A stretch of DNA of 64,000 bases, from NCBI GenBank assembly GCA_028286345.1, contig JAQBRT010000001.1, forward strand, positions 248,001 to 312,000, written 5' to 3'. Numbering within the stretch: the stretch's first letter is position 1; each line of letters starts with the position of its first letter. Of this stretch, positions 50,182 to 58,288 are shown piece by piece. The DNA is from Candidatus Saccharimonadota bacterium. Its GTDB lineage: Bacteria; Patescibacteriota; Saccharimonadia; Saccharimonadales; UBA4665. The translations under genes were made by a program, and so were the position numbers. The notes beneath the pieces were generated by a model. That model did no database searches. It was not told the DNA's origin and saw only the letters and a list, made by a program, of their open reading frames with translations.

Positions 50182-51472
50182 CAGCTGCATGCTTATCGGC
50201 AACTTTACCAGCCTCAAATAGTAGGTCTTCTATCTTGTGAAGTTCTCCCTTGATTGCAATATGCCCAGCACCTATGGCTAGATCCTTGCAGCGGCTATCG
50301 TTAGCGCGGCAGTACTCTTGGAAGCCAAGGTTAGGAAAGAGGGGATCATAAATGAATGCTCGGTAACGGCCGCGTTTATGCCAGTGTTTGTAGTAGTAAA
50401 GGGTGCGTGGATTTGTTGATTGTACCCAAGCAAAATCTTTAATAAGCAGCAAGCCCCCAGGTGCCAGGAATTCCCGGGCCGCCCCTATCATGGTTTGTCG
50501 GTCGTGCTTGCTGAGTTGGTGGAGGACAGTTGACATAGTTATGAGTTCAAAACGCTCACCATCGAGCTTGGCACGCAAGGTTTCGACATCTTTCTCGTCT
50601 GTTAGATCAAGCCGCTGATAACTAAGTTTTGGGTGGGGCTGAGCTGCAAGTGCGTCATAGGTTTTCATAAATTCTGGGTTATCCAACTCGCTACCCCGCA
50701 GTAACCCGCGGGCCCATTTGTAAGCATGGTCCTTACGGTAGGGCTCATTCAGGTCAACTGCCAGCACCCAATCGATAGTATGGTCTTGGGCCAGCAAGTA
50801 ATTAGCACCGGCGGTCAGTTTTGTCGATACTGTCCATTCTGATTTGCTGTGGCCCAACCCAGTGCCATCGTAAACATTTATGGGACCCATGGGGTGGTCA
50901 TTTTTCTGCAGGATCTGATTTACGGTAGTAAGCATACCAGCACCACAATCGAGCATTCGCACGCCATTTGGCCAGCGCTCGGCGACTAGCTGCATGAGTA
51001 CTTCATCAGGATTCGCCCGGCTAAATGGACTGGTATCGACTGAATCGGCGACCAGGTTCATTTGGACCCGCTCTGCACGTCCACCCTGAGTTATATCGGG
51101 CTCAGGCTCCTTAACAAGTGTTACTACCTCCCTGATTGGTTTGAGCCAGTCATCGCGGCAGTAATATTTCTGCGGTTGGTTCCCAAGTTCGAGCTGATCA
51201 CCAAAGAGCGTGCCGCGGATGTTGCCGGCTACCTCGGAAGCACCAAGATCATCGTTTTTTAAGCGCCGGATAGCGATAGTGTCTTCAAGTACTTCACCAA
51301 GCTCGGGATTCATGAGTGATTCGTAGTGCAATGCCTCAAACATAGCCGACATAGCGAGTTCGCCATTTTTCTTCCAGTAGATATGCTGGTCGTGAAACTC
51401 TTTTTTAAGCGTTTCAAGGCCACCAACAGGCGATAATGGCTCACTATCAATCAGCGGCCGCCTATTGCTCAT
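50135..51472 (-). CDS. Class I SAM-dependent methyltransferase domain protein
   Basis: The 445-aa protein has about 170 N-terminal residues of unknown fold, then a Rossmann methyltransferase domain: motif I VRMLDCGAGMLTTVNQIL, motif II WVLAVDLNEPYRKDHAYKWA, motif IV ELITMSTVLHQLSKHDRQTMIGAAREFLAPGGLLLIKDFAW. The C-terminal part includes a small Cys pair (YCRANDSRCKDL). The target is unknown. Its length and extra N terminus are unlike common small-molecule methyltransferases. Confidence 0.8.
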   Translation of the reverse strand: MSNRRPLIDSEPLSPVGGLETLKKEFHDQHIYWKKNGELAMSAMFEALHYESLMNPELGEVLEDTIAIRRLKNDDLGASEVAGNIRGTLFGDQLELGNQPQKYYCRDDWLKPIREVVTLVKEPEPDITQGGRAERVQMNLVADSVDTSPFSRANPDEVLMQLVAERWPNGVRMLDCGAGMLTTVNQILQKNDHPMGPINVYDGTGLGHSKSEWTVSTKLTAGANYLLAQDHTIDWVLAVDLNEPYRKDHAYKWARGLLRGSELDNPEFMKTYDALAAQPHPKLSYQRLDLTDEKDVETLRAKLDGERFELITMSTVLHQLSKHDRQTMIGAAREFLAPGGLLLIKDFAWVQSTNPRTLYYYKHWHKRGRYRAFIYDPLFPNLGFQEYCRANDSRCKDLAIGAGHIAIKGELHKIEDLLFEAGKVADKHAAVIDLAGQRPTQNRAS

Positions 51473-51564
51473 AACTACCTTGAGCCCGAAGCTGTTGTAC
51501 GGTGCAGTCCATACTTATAATTTTACACCACTTTACAGGTTAAAATCCAAGCTTTCGGCCAAAT

Positions 51565-52077
51565 TTATGTTTGCTCGTGTGTAAAATCGGTAGAGACTCG
51601 TTTAAGAAGTTGGACCATTTCATCAATGCTGTTATAGCCAAGGATGCCTAGGTCGGTGCTAATTTGTTCCGTGAGCAGTTGGCAGTAACGGGTATATTGG
51701 CCCTGTTCAAGGGGCAGCCGGTCAATTGTCAGCGGTGCCAGGCTGCCGGCTGTCAGGAGCTCAGCATAGAGCTGAGTTTGCTTGAGCAAGTCCTGGTAAT
51801 GGCCCGATAGCTGGCGTTTCCCGAGAATTACTGGGTCTTGGTCAAGGCAAGCCAGTAATCCATCGTACAGATACCCTGTAAAAGCTTTTTCGAGTTCGGG
51901 ATCGGCACTGATAAAGTCTGGCCGCTCCGGTGCCACAAATGAAGCTATTGCGGCCGCACCAAGACGTTTTTCTGGTGCCTGCTTGGCTTCGAACGCGCCT
52001 AATTTGTCGCATAAAAAGTCAAATGCCTCCGGCGACAAAAATTGCGGCTGTGATGAATCTTGAATGAATTCCGACAT
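51565..52077 (-). CDS. Soluble protein of unknown function (170 aa), palindrome-regulated
   Basis: The acidic, helical protein begins MSEFIQDSSQPQFLSPEAFD and has no signal peptide, membrane segment or known motif. The start lies 8 nt after TATAGT (52086-52091), i.e. leaderless, and that box is preceded at 22 nt by the GTAA-N6-TTAC element. It is thus tied to the putative regulon and not to the methyltransferase downstream, which has its own start 93 nt later. Confidence 0.7.
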   Translation of the reverse strand: MSEFIQDSSQPQFLSPEAFDFLCDKLGAFEAKQAPEKRLGAAAIASFVAPERPDFISADPELEKAFTGYLYDGLLACLDQDPVILGKRQLSGHYQDLLKQTQLYAELLTAGSLAPLTIDRLPLEQGQYTRYCQLLTEQISTDLGILGYNSIDEMVQLLKRVSTDFTHEQT

Positions 52078-52085
52078 AGGCTTTA

Positions 52086-52127
52086 ACTATAAGCAATAAC
52101 GTAATGATTGTGAGTAAGCTGTTTTAC
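52086..52127 (-). promoter_or_regulatory. Palindrome-activated promoter of the 170-aa gene
   Basis: On the minus strand CTGTAAAACAGCTTAC (GTAA-N6-TTAC core at 52114-52127) is followed after 22 nt by TATAGT (52086-52091). The divergent gene at 52172 uses a different -10 box (TAAGAT). Confidence 0.65.
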
Positions 52128-52171
52128 AGACAGCACATGATCTTGCTAGCTAGCAGGTGTAAGATAAGGTC

Positions 52172-52519
52172 ATGAATGTCATCGACGAATACCTCAAACC
52201 CCTATCGCCCGATACCCGTGCTGCCCTGGAGCGCCTGCGCAAAATTGGCCACGACAACATTCCTGGTCTCAAAGATGACTGGGGTTACGGCATTCCGGCC
52301 CTTAAACTGGGCGGTAAAACAGTTTACGGCTTTGCAGCCCGCAAAACCGGGATCAGCCTCTACCCCTTCAGCGGTGAACCGATCGCTATTCTCAGTGAGA
52401 AACTAAAAGATTACAAATGCTCAAGCGGGGCAATCCAGATCCCTTTGGATAAACCGATTTCCGAAGAACTCGTTAAAGACATCATTGTGCTACGTTTGGC
52501 AGCGCTAAAAACAAAATAA
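52172..52519 (+). CDS. DUF1801/YdhG-like protein
   Basis: The 115-aa protein has the family pattern: IDEYLKPLSPDTRAALERLRKIG, DDWGYGIPALKLGGKTVYGFAARKTGISLYPFSG, CSSGAIQIPLDKPISEELVKDIIVLRL. The family has a frataxin-like fold and is related to YdhG/Fra, possibly iron- or metal-linked; function is not established. TAAGAT (52160-52165) lies 6 nt before the ATG (leaderless). Confidence 0.88.
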   Translation: MNVIDEYLKPLSPDTRAALERLRKIGHDNIPGLKDDWGYGIPALKLGGKTVYGFAARKTGISLYPFSGEPIAILSEKLKDYKCSSGAIQIPLDKPISEELVKDIIVLRLAALKTK

Positions 52520-52520
52520 T

Positions 52521-52597
52521 TGGTGCGCCCGGCAGGACTCGAACCTGCGACCCTTTGGTTCGAAGCCAAATACTCTAATCCACTGAGCTACGGGCGC
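52521..52597 (-). tRNA. tRNA-Arg (anticodon UCG)
   Basis: Acceptor GCGCCCG/CGGGCGC, anticodon stem TTTGG/CCAAA with loop CTTCGAA (TCG), T arm GCAGG/CCTGC, discriminator A and encoded CCA (52521-52523). Confidence 0.96.
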
Positions 52598-52643
52598 GCA
52601 TAACGTATACTATCTTATCAGAGAAGTAAAAGAGGCGATAGCT

Positions 52644-53876
52644 ATGAAGATCACGAACTTTACCGAAGCTAACCATTACCTAGAGCAGTTTTACGCCAAT
52701 AACCGCGAGTCGTATAACCTCGACACCATGCGCGAACTATTGGCGTTGCTGGGCAACCCTCAGGATAGACTAAAGGTTATTCATGTGGCTGGTACATCTG
52801 GCAAGACATCCACCTGTTACTATGCTGCCTCGCTGTTAACGGCTGCGGGCTACAAGACGGGCCTAACGGTATCGCCACACGTTGATGAGATAAATGAACG
52901 CGTCCAAATTAACGTACAGCCCGTTGGCGAAGCCGAGTTTTGCTCTGGTCTGGAAGCTTTTGCACAGGTTATCGAAAGTAGCGGCACCAGCCCATCGTGG
53001 TTTGAGGTAATGGTAGCTTTTGCCTACTGGTATTTTGCCCGGGAAGAGGTTGATTACGCGGTAATTGAAGTTGGTTTGGGTGGCCTCCTTGATGGGACTA
53101 ATGTTATTACTAGACCAGATAAAGTCTGCGTTATTACCGACATTGGTTTTGACCACACCCAAGTGCTAGGCAATACGCTGGCAGCCATCGCCGGGCAAAA
53201 AGCCGGCATTATCCAACAGGGCAACAGCGTGGTTTTATACCAACAAGATGCAGAAGTTATGGAGGCCGTGACAAGCCGCGCCCAGGCAAAACAGGCAAGC
53301 TTGACCGTTATCAACGATTTTGCCGAGATACCCGGCCTGCCCGTATTCCAACAGCGTAACTTTGGCCTGGCCGGGGCAGCCGTGAGTATGCGTTTGGCGG
53401 CAGACGCTAAGGCCGAACTAACCGCTCAGGCCTTGCAAGTAGCCAGCCAAACCTACATTCCAGGCCGCATGGAAGTCATTACTTACCGCGGCAAGTCGAT
53501 AGTGCTTGATGGCGCACACAATGCCCAAAAATTAGCCGTTTTAGTGGATGCTTTACATGTTAAGTATCCAGGACAACAGATAGCAGCACTGGTTGGTTTT
53601 GTGGAAGGGGACAAAGATCGGCTCAGTGGCGCTTTGGATGTATTACAAGGTATAACGTCCTACTGCGTAGCGACATCGTTTATAACGGCAAAGGACTTCA
53701 TTAAGGCTTCGGTTGACCCGCAGTTGGTTGCAGAGCAGGCAAAGTTTGAAGTCGTTGTTGAACCAGACGTTGCCAAAGCCTTTGGTCAGCTCCTAGGACG
53801 ACCAGAGTCCGTACTACTAGTGGCCGGCTCTTTCTACTTGCTCAATCACATCAGGCCGCTTATGCTTAAAGGATGA
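52644..53876 (+). CDS. folC: Folylpolyglutamate / dihydrofolate synthase
   Basis: The 410-aa Mur-ligase-family enzyme has KVIHVAGTSGKTSTCYYAASLLTAAGYKTGLTVSPHVDEINERVQIN (ATP site and folate loop), YAVIEVGLGGLLDGTNVI, ITDIGFDHTQVLGNTLAAIAGQKAGII and LDGAHNAQKLAVL (C-terminal domain). It adds glutamate to folates, keeping them in the cell. The first P-loop GTSGKTS and the LGGxLDxTNV motif set it apart from MurC-F. It overlaps folA by 4 nt (GGATGATT), so the two are translated together. Confidence 0.95.
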   Translation: MKITNFTEANHYLEQFYANNRESYNLDTMRELLALLGNPQDRLKVIHVAGTSGKTSTCYYAASLLTAAGYKTGLTVSPHVDEINERVQINVQPVGEAEFCSGLEAFAQVIESSGTSPSWFEVMVAFAYWYFAREEVDYAVIEVGLGGLLDGTNVITRPDKVCVITDIGFDHTQVLGNTLAAIAGQKAGIIQQGNSVVLYQQDAEVMEAVTSRAQAKQASLTVINDFAEIPGLPVFQQRNFGLAGAAVSMRLAADAKAELTAQALQVASQTYIPGRMEVITYRGKSIVLDGAHNAQKLAVLVDALHVKYPGQQIAALVGFVEGDKDRLSGALDVLQGITSYCVATSFITAKDFIKASVDPQLVAEQAKFEVVVEPDVAKAFGQLLGRPESVLLVAGSFYLLNHIRPLMLKG

Positions 53877-54349
53877 TTCGACTGATTGCAGCTGTGGACT
53901 GGAAGCGGGGCATTGCCAAAAATGGCCTACCACCATGGTCGCTGCCCAGCGATATGCTCAACTTTGTCGAAAAAACTAAAAGTAACGGTGGCATCGTCTT
54001 AGTTGGCCAAAAAACCTATGAGACTTTCCTTCATGCCGGCCCCCTAGAAGGCCGACGCACCTATGTGTTAAGCCATGAGGCAAAAACCGGCGATGGCGTT
54101 ATTTATATCCAAGACCTCGATGAATTTTTTAACCAGCAAGCAGAAGATGTATGGGTAATTGGTGGCGAGTCGCTGTTCCGCCAAACCATTATCGTGGCCG
54201 ATGAACTATACCTGACGCAAATTGAAGCCGATTTTGGCTGTGACCAGTTCTTTCCAGAGTACGAGCACGTCTTTGAACTCAAAGAGTCCAGTGACCTACA
54301 CACCGAAAATGGATTTATCTTCCGTTACAATACTTACGGCAAACTTTAA
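53873..54349 (+). CDS. folA: Dihydrofolate reductase
   Basis: The 158-aa DHFR has MIRLIAAVDWKRGIAKNGLPPWSLPSDMLNFVEKTK (the substrate Asp27 position in the SDM segment), VLVGQKTYETF, EDVWVIGGESLFRQTI and DQFFPEY. It reduces dihydrofolate to tetrahydrofolate with NADPH. folC-folA without the folate synthesis genes in view fits salvage of external folate. A decayed DHFR-family gene of a different subfamily lies at 48.4 kb. Confidence 0.94.
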   Translation: MIRLIAAVDWKRGIAKNGLPPWSLPSDMLNFVEKTKSNGGIVLVGQKTYETFLHAGPLEGRRTYVLSHEAKTGDGVIYIQDLDEFFNQQAEDVWVIGGESLFRQTIIVADELYLTQIEADFGCDQFFPEYEHVFELKESSDLHTENGFIFRYNTYGKL

Positions 54350-54492
54350 CTTATATCTGTCTCTTCAAACTCACTGCTTGGCAGGCTGGTCTGTATAGGC
54401 CGTTGCTTTAGGTCATTCACCGATTTGCTCTTCTTGGTGAGATGTTTGGGATGCCCACTCGAGTGTAAGAGTCGCTCAACGTCATTTATCAT
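54346..54492 (-). CDS. Small basic protein (48 aa) of unknown function
   Basis: Start ATG 54492 lies after AGGAG at 6 nt; the in-frame upstream part has no ribosome site and reads through the promoter. The protein begins MINDVERLLHSSGHPKHLTK and is rich in Lys, Ser and Pro with an acidic end (SSEFEETDIS). TACTAT lies directly upstream of the Shine-Dalgarno. Its stop overlaps the end of folA. I do not recognise it. Confidence 0.6.
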   Translation of the reverse strand: MINDVERLLHSSGHPKHLTKKSKSVNDLKQRPIQTSLPSSEFEETDIS

Positions 54493-54633
54493 AAGGGTCT
54501 CCTCATAGTAGTTTAGTAAATACCTGTAATAGTTTATGAGACATCTCACAAGTGATCTGTTAAATAATTCATAGTAGCAAAATTACACAACCTTTAAGCT
54601 AAGGGTATTACTAACGTAAGCAAGGAGTAAGCA

Positions 54634-54726
54634 ATGTCTAGGGACCTCGAAGAACTATGCCGACCCGCCATAAAGTCATACTTTGACTTTAGTCAGCAAA
54701 ACGACCGCACTTTGGCTATTGCTTAA
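54634..54726 (+). CDS. Tiny ORF (30 aa) upstream of the GlsB/YeaQ gene
   Basis: CAAGGAGTAAGCA precedes the ATG; the frame encodes MSRDLEELCRPAIKSYFDFS and QQNDRTLAIA. The next gene begins 31 nt later. A -10-like TACTAA at 54609-54614 has ATTACA 22 nt upstream, the right half of the regulon element with a poor left half. It may be a small protein or a translated leader. Confidence 0.5.
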   Translation: MSRDLEELCRPAIKSYFDFSQQNDRTLAIA

Positions 54727-54757
54727 GCTGTTGCGGCATAAACAGGAGGAATAGCAT

Positions 54758-55024
54758 ATGAGTTTATTAGTTGCGATTATTTTAGGTGGACTAGTAGGCT
54801 GGATTGCCTCGGCCATTATGGGCCGTGATGAAGGTGTTTTTGCCAGCATTGTAATTGGTATTATTGGTTCATTCATCGGTAGCTTTGTTTCATCATTGTT
54901 CACCGGTAGCGATAAATCATTCCTAGCATTTAGCTGGATGGGCCTATTCTGGTCACTGATCGGTTCGGTCATTCTTGTGGCCATCATGAACGCCATGTCC
55001 CGTCCGCGACACCACACAATCTAA
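54758..55024 (+). CDS. GlsB/YeaQ/YmgE family stress membrane protein
   Basis: The 88-aa protein has the family layout: MSLLVAIILGGLVGWIASAIMGRDEGVFASIVIGIIGSFIGSFVSSLF, two Gly-rich membrane helices, and a third helix in SWMGLFWSLIGSVILVAIMNAM. Members are induced by general stress in Gram-positive and Gram-negative bacteria (also called transglycosylase-associated proteins, without shown activity). CAGGAGG lies before the start. A strong hairpin follows. Confidence 0.93.
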   Translation: MSLLVAIILGGLVGWIASAIMGRDEGVFASIVIGIIGSFIGSFVSSLFTGSDKSFLAFSWMGLFWSLIGSVILVAIMNAMSRPRHHTI

Positions 55025-55051
55025 TCTAGACCAGCAAACCCACTGGTAGGT

Positions 55052-55084
55052 GCAACACCCCCGTGACCACGGGGGTGTTGCTTT
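55052..55084 (+). terminator. Strong hairpin after the GlsB/YeaQ gene
   Basis: GCAACACCCCCGTG and ACGGGGGTGTTGC form a 12-13 bp GC-rich stem with a tiny loop, followed by TTT only. It is terminator-like; the short T run leaves room for partial read-through. Confidence 0.75.
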
Positions 55085-55103
55085 ACGAGGGTATAATTAC
55101 AGC

Positions 55104-55652
55104 ATGCACAAATTCTATACATGGGTGGCAGCAGGTGTCATCATTACAGGTATTTTTATGACTATTTATGGTGTAGGCCAGCAAGTGCTACGCCAGTCAG
55201 CCAACGATCCGCAGAGCTATATAGCCGAGGATATAGCGGCCCAGCTCGACAAAGGCGCCCAGCCGACAGATTTGCTCGGGCGCAACAAAGTACTTGAGAA
55301 AGAGTCGGCACCATTTACCGGCATTTATAACCTCAAAAGTCAGCTTTTAGTAACCGATGCCACGTATCATGGCAAAGAGCTCAAAATACCAGCAGGCGTG
55401 CTGGGACACGCCGGCAGTTCAGATCCTTATACCATTACCTGGCAGCCCGCTAGCGACTTGCGCCTTGCCAGCGTCACCGTAAAAGCCAAGGGATATTACG
55501 TGGTGACTGCCCGTTCCTTGGCTAATACTGAGTCACGCATTGATATGGTTGGCCTGATGGTGCTTATAGGCTGGCTAGGCTCGCTTGTAGCACTGGCTGT
55601 TGCCTTGTTTTTGCACCGGCGCATTCCGGCGTATACTAGAAGTAATGAGTGA
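55104..55652 (+). CDS. Membrane protein with extracytoplasmic loop, unknown function
   Basis: Start ATG 55104 lies 6 nt after TATAAT (55092-55097), giving 182 aa. Residues 7-25 and about 148-168 are membrane helices. Between them is an extracytoplasmic domain with NKVLEKESAPFTGIYNLKSQLLVTDATYHGKELKIPAGVLG. The end overlaps the start of the DnaQ-like gene by 8 nt. No family was recognised. Confidence 0.72.
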   Translation: MHKFYTWVAAGVIITGIFMTIYGVGQQVLRQSANDPQSYIAEDIAAQLDKGAQPTDLLGRNKVLEKESAPFTGIYNLKSQLLVTDATYHGKELKIPAGVLGHAGSSDPYTITWQPASDLRLASVTVKAKGYYVVTARSLANTESRIDMVGLMVLIGWLGSLVALAVALFLHRRIPAYTRSNE

Positions 55653-57078
55653 GTTTGGGGCGAAGATTTTTGGGGCACCGCTGGTGTTTGTCGATATTGA
55701 GACTAATGGGCTAAACCACGTCCGTGGCCGGGTGATTGAAGTTGCCGCTATACGGGTAGAAAACGGCAAAATCGTCGGTTCTGTTAACACCTTGCTTGAC
55801 CCAGAAACCGAACTGCCATATTACATCACCAGCCTGACGGGCATTACGACTGATCAGGTTCGCAAAGCGCCTACTTTTGACCAAGTTGCTGATGAGCTCA
55901 AGGAACTGCTTGATGGCGCGGTGTTTGTGGCGCACAACGTCCGTTTTGATTATTCGTTCCTTAAGCAGGAGTTTGGCCGGCTAGGCATGGACTTTCTGCC
56001 TAAACAGCTGTGTACTGTCCGCTTATCGCGGGCACTATATCCGCACGAGCGTAGCCACAAGCTGGAATCACTGATCCAGCGCCACGGTTTTACTTTTGCC
56101 CAACGCCACCGGGCTTATGACGACGCTGCTGTGCTGTGGCAGTTTTTGCAGTATATCGCCAAACATTTCCCGCCAGAACAGATTGACGCTGCCGTTGCCA
56201 AGCAGCTCAAGCAGCCAGCTATTCCTAAGCAGTTGCAGCCAGAACTAGTACGCGACCTGCCAAATACCCCTGGTGTCTATATTTTTGAAGACTCAGAGGG
56301 GCGACCACTTTATGTTGGCAAAAGCATCAATATTAAGCAGCGCGTGCTCAGCCACTTTGGCCGTGACCATGCCGAAGTTAAAGAATTTAAAATCTCACAG
56401 AATATTAGCCACATAACCACCCATCAGACACCAGGCGAACTATCTGCGCTACTGCTAGAGTCGCGGTTGGTTAAGGAGCTGCAGCCGCTCTACAACCGCC
56501 AGCTACGCCGTACTAGCAAGCTCATTTTGGCCGAGCAACAGCTTGATAAAGAGGGCTATCTCCAGGTGCAACTCACCGAAACCGCTGCCATTGAGCCCGA
56601 AAGTGCTACGCAGGTGCTGGCCGTTTATCCACGCCGCAGTAAAGCCAAACAGAACCTGCTAGAACTGCAAAAAACCTATGACCTATGCCCAAAACTGCTC
56701 GGGCTCGAAAAAGCGTCCGGCAGCTGCTTTTTGTACCAACTGAAAAAATGCCGCGGTGCCTGTATTGGCCAAGAATCCGCCCCCAGCTACAACCGCCGCC
56801 TGCACGAAGCCTTTGATCACCAACGCATCCAAGCCTGGCCGTACAGCGGCGCTGTACTCGTTGAAGAAAAGACGCCCGATACCACGAGTAGGGGCATTGT
56901 TATTGACCAGTGGTGCGTTATTGGCGAGCTGACACAAGAACCATACTGCGAGCCACTACTTACAAGCCAAGACAAAAGCTTTGACCTTGATACATATAAA
57001 ATCTTGCAAAGTTTCTTGGCTAATAAGCTCAATACCTTACGTATCCAAGCGGTCAGTTTAGAGCAGCTTGGAGTGTAG
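55645..57078 (+). CDS. DnaQ-like 3'-5' exonuclease fused to UvrC-type GIY-YIG nuclease domain
   Basis: Start ATG 55645 lies 7 nt after TATACT (55632-55637), giving 477 aa. Residues about 11-180 form a DEDDh exonuclease: FVDIETNG (D17, E19), FVAHNVRFDYSFL, HRAYDDAAVLWQFL. Residues about 205-290 are a GIY-YIG domain of the UvrC N-terminal type (TPGVYIFEDSEGRPLYVGKSINIKQRVLSHF). The C-terminal part has KKCRGACIGQESAPSYNRRL, the UvrC Cys-rich signature. Similar fusions exist in Actinobacteria as epsilon-like/Cho-type repair proteins. It probably acts in DNA repair or end trimming. Confidence 0.9.
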   Translation: MSEFGAKIFGAPLVFVDIETNGLNHVRGRVIEVAAIRVENGKIVGSVNTLLDPETELPYYITSLTGITTDQVRKAPTFDQVADELKELLDGAVFVAHNVRFDYSFLKQEFGRLGMDFLPKQLCTVRLSRALYPHERSHKLESLIQRHGFTFAQRHRAYDDAAVLWQFLQYIAKHFPPEQIDAAVAKQLKQPAIPKQLQPELVRDLPNTPGVYIFEDSEGRPLYVGKSINIKQRVLSHFGRDHAEVKEFKISQNISHITTHQTPGELSALLLESRLVKELQPLYNRQLRRTSKLILAEQQLDKEGYLQVQLTETAAIEPESATQVLAVYPRRSKAKQNLLELQKTYDLCPKLLGLEKASGSCFLYQLKKCRGACIGQESAPSYNRRLHEAFDHQRIQAWPYSGAVLVEEKTPDTTSRGIVIDQWCVIGELTQEPYCEPLLTSQDKSFDLDTYKILQSFLANKLNTLRIQAVSLEQLGV

Positions 57079-57169
57079 CACACGGCTGCAACCGGCATTT
57101 TAACAGACAGCGCTGCCATGCGATCATATAATAAATGTACTATAAACCTAAGTGGAAGGAGAATAGATT

Positions 57170-57307
57170 ATGGCAGACAATACTAGCAACCGTGGTTTCG
57201 CCTCGATGGACGAAAACAAGCAAAAAGAAATTGCTAAAAAAGGGGCACAAGCTCAACCAACCGAGGCCAAGGCCAAGGGTGGTAAAAACAGCCACCGTAA
57301 CCAGTAA
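57170..57307 (+). CDS. KGG-domain (YciG-like) small stress protein
   Basis: The 45-aa protein MADNTSNRGFASMDENKQKE, then IAKKGAQAQPTEAKAKGGKN, has the KGG/stress-induced motif (RGFASMDxxKQKEIAxKG). A strong GGAGAA precedes the ATG. Such hydrophilic proteins are induced by stress or stationary phase. The promoter TATAAT (57127-57132) has TAACAG at the place of the regulon's right half-site, but no left half. A terminator follows closely. Confidence 0.9.
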   Translation: MADNTSNRGFASMDENKQKEIAKKGAQAQPTEAKAKGGKNSHRNQ

Positions 57308-57330
57308 TTTCCACATCTGACTGTGCTTCA

Positions 57331-57356
57331 AACCGCCCTTCGGGGCGGTTTTTTTA
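57331..57356 (+). terminator. Terminator after the KGG gene
   Basis: AACCGCCC, TTCG loop and GGGCGGTTTTTTT form a classic terminator. The A run on the other side is weak, so it acts mainly on the plus strand. Confidence 0.95.
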
Positions 57357-57635
57357 GTGCAGCCAGTTATTAAAAAGCCAGCCCGAAACAACTGCGATGT
57401 TGCAGCTAATACCTACAACTTGGGCGACGATCAGCGGTTTTTGGCGGTGAATAATTGCATAGGCCAGCCAGATAAAGCCAATCCCTACAAATAGTAACCA
57501 GGTGAGTACTGCCAATCCTGGGGCATCGCTCTGCCAGGCTTTAATAATTTGCGGCAGCACCGCAATATTGCCGGCCACGCCTACAAAATAGGCCATGCCA
57601 TCAATTGCCCGGGTATTTTTCTCTGGTGCATTCAT
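57354..57635 (-). CDS. SemiSWEET / PQ-loop family transporter
   Basis: The 93-aa protein has one three-helix PQ-loop unit: GMAYFVGVAGNIAVLPQIIKAWQSDAPGLAVLTWLLFVGIGFIWLAYAIIHRQKPLIVAQVVGISCNIAVV. The PQ motif LPQI is present. SemiSWEETs work as dimers that move sugars or related solutes across the inner membrane. It overlaps the DUF2127 gene by 4 nt. Confidence 0.9.
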   Translation of the reverse strand: MNAPEKNTRAIDGMAYFVGVAGNIAVLPQIIKAWQSDAPGLAVLTWLLFVGIGFIWLAYAIIHRQKPLIVAQVVGISCNIAVVSGWLFNNWLH

Positions 57636-58132
57636 GGAGATTCGTCTGCCGCCTTTGCTTTCTTGTACTCAAGCCAGACTAGGTAGATGACAAATAGGTC
57701 GTAGACAGTAAGTAGAGCGTAGCCAATCGATGCCTTAGCAACCGTGGCGTAAATCTGATAGATCGCAAAACCAGAAAATACTGCGATTGCAGCCGGATAG
57801 GCCCACTGTTTCTTAAATAGTAACGCTATAACAATCCCAATCTTAAGCACCCCATGGCTCAGGAGGTAGATGGCTCCAAATAAAGTAGAATGTAACCCCA
57901 GATGGCTGCTCCAGTGCATCAAGTGGCTGGCTATAAAGTCATGAGGGTCTTCAAGCAGTTCTGAACGCGTTATGGCTGCTACCACTGATTGGATTTGCAC
58001 CGGTGAGATAAACAGTAAACCAATGCCAGATATGCATTCAATCAGTCCTCCAATTGCTTTGAGGATAATGCTGAATTCATAAACGTCATCAATCAGTGAC
58101 GTTGGGTGAAAGATTTTTTGAGTAATGCGCAT
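57632..58132 (-). CDS. DUF2127-family membrane protein
   Basis: The 166-aa protein has four hydrophobic segments and the pattern SIILKAIGGLIECISGIGLLFISP, HLGLHSTLFGAIYLLSHGVLKIGIVIALLFKKQWAYPAAIAVFSGFAIYQIY, typical of DUF2127. The function is not known. It is operonic with the SemiSWEET gene by a 4-nt overlap. Confidence 0.88.
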   Translation of the reverse strand: MRITQKIFHPTSLIDDVYEFSIILKAIGGLIECISGIGLLFISPVQIQSVVAAITRSELLEDPHDFIASHLMHWSSHLGLHSTLFGAIYLLSHGVLKIGIVIALLFKKQWAYPAAIAVFSGFAIYQIYATVAKASIGYALLTVYDLFVIYLVWLEYKKAKAADESP

Positions 58133-58288
58133 ACATGCCTAGTATTGCACGTTGCATAGCACCTTCCAACCACCGTTTTGGTGGTTCAGCAGACAGTTCC
58201 GCTTCATCTACTAACTAAGCACCTTTTAGTTACTGTACTTTTTTGCAAAAGGGGCTACACTTGCGGCATAAACTGCAAGGAGATACGT

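Noticed and set aside
54493-54549. Longer start of the 48-aa minus-strand gene
   Set aside because: The extension reads through the -10 box and Shine-Dalgarno; ATG 54492 is better placed. Its promoter contains ATTACAG, but the spacing to TACTAT is not the regulon's 22 nt.
58171-58189. Hairpin AACCACC-GTTTT-GGTGGTT as terminator
   Set aside because: No T run on either side and no gene ending there.
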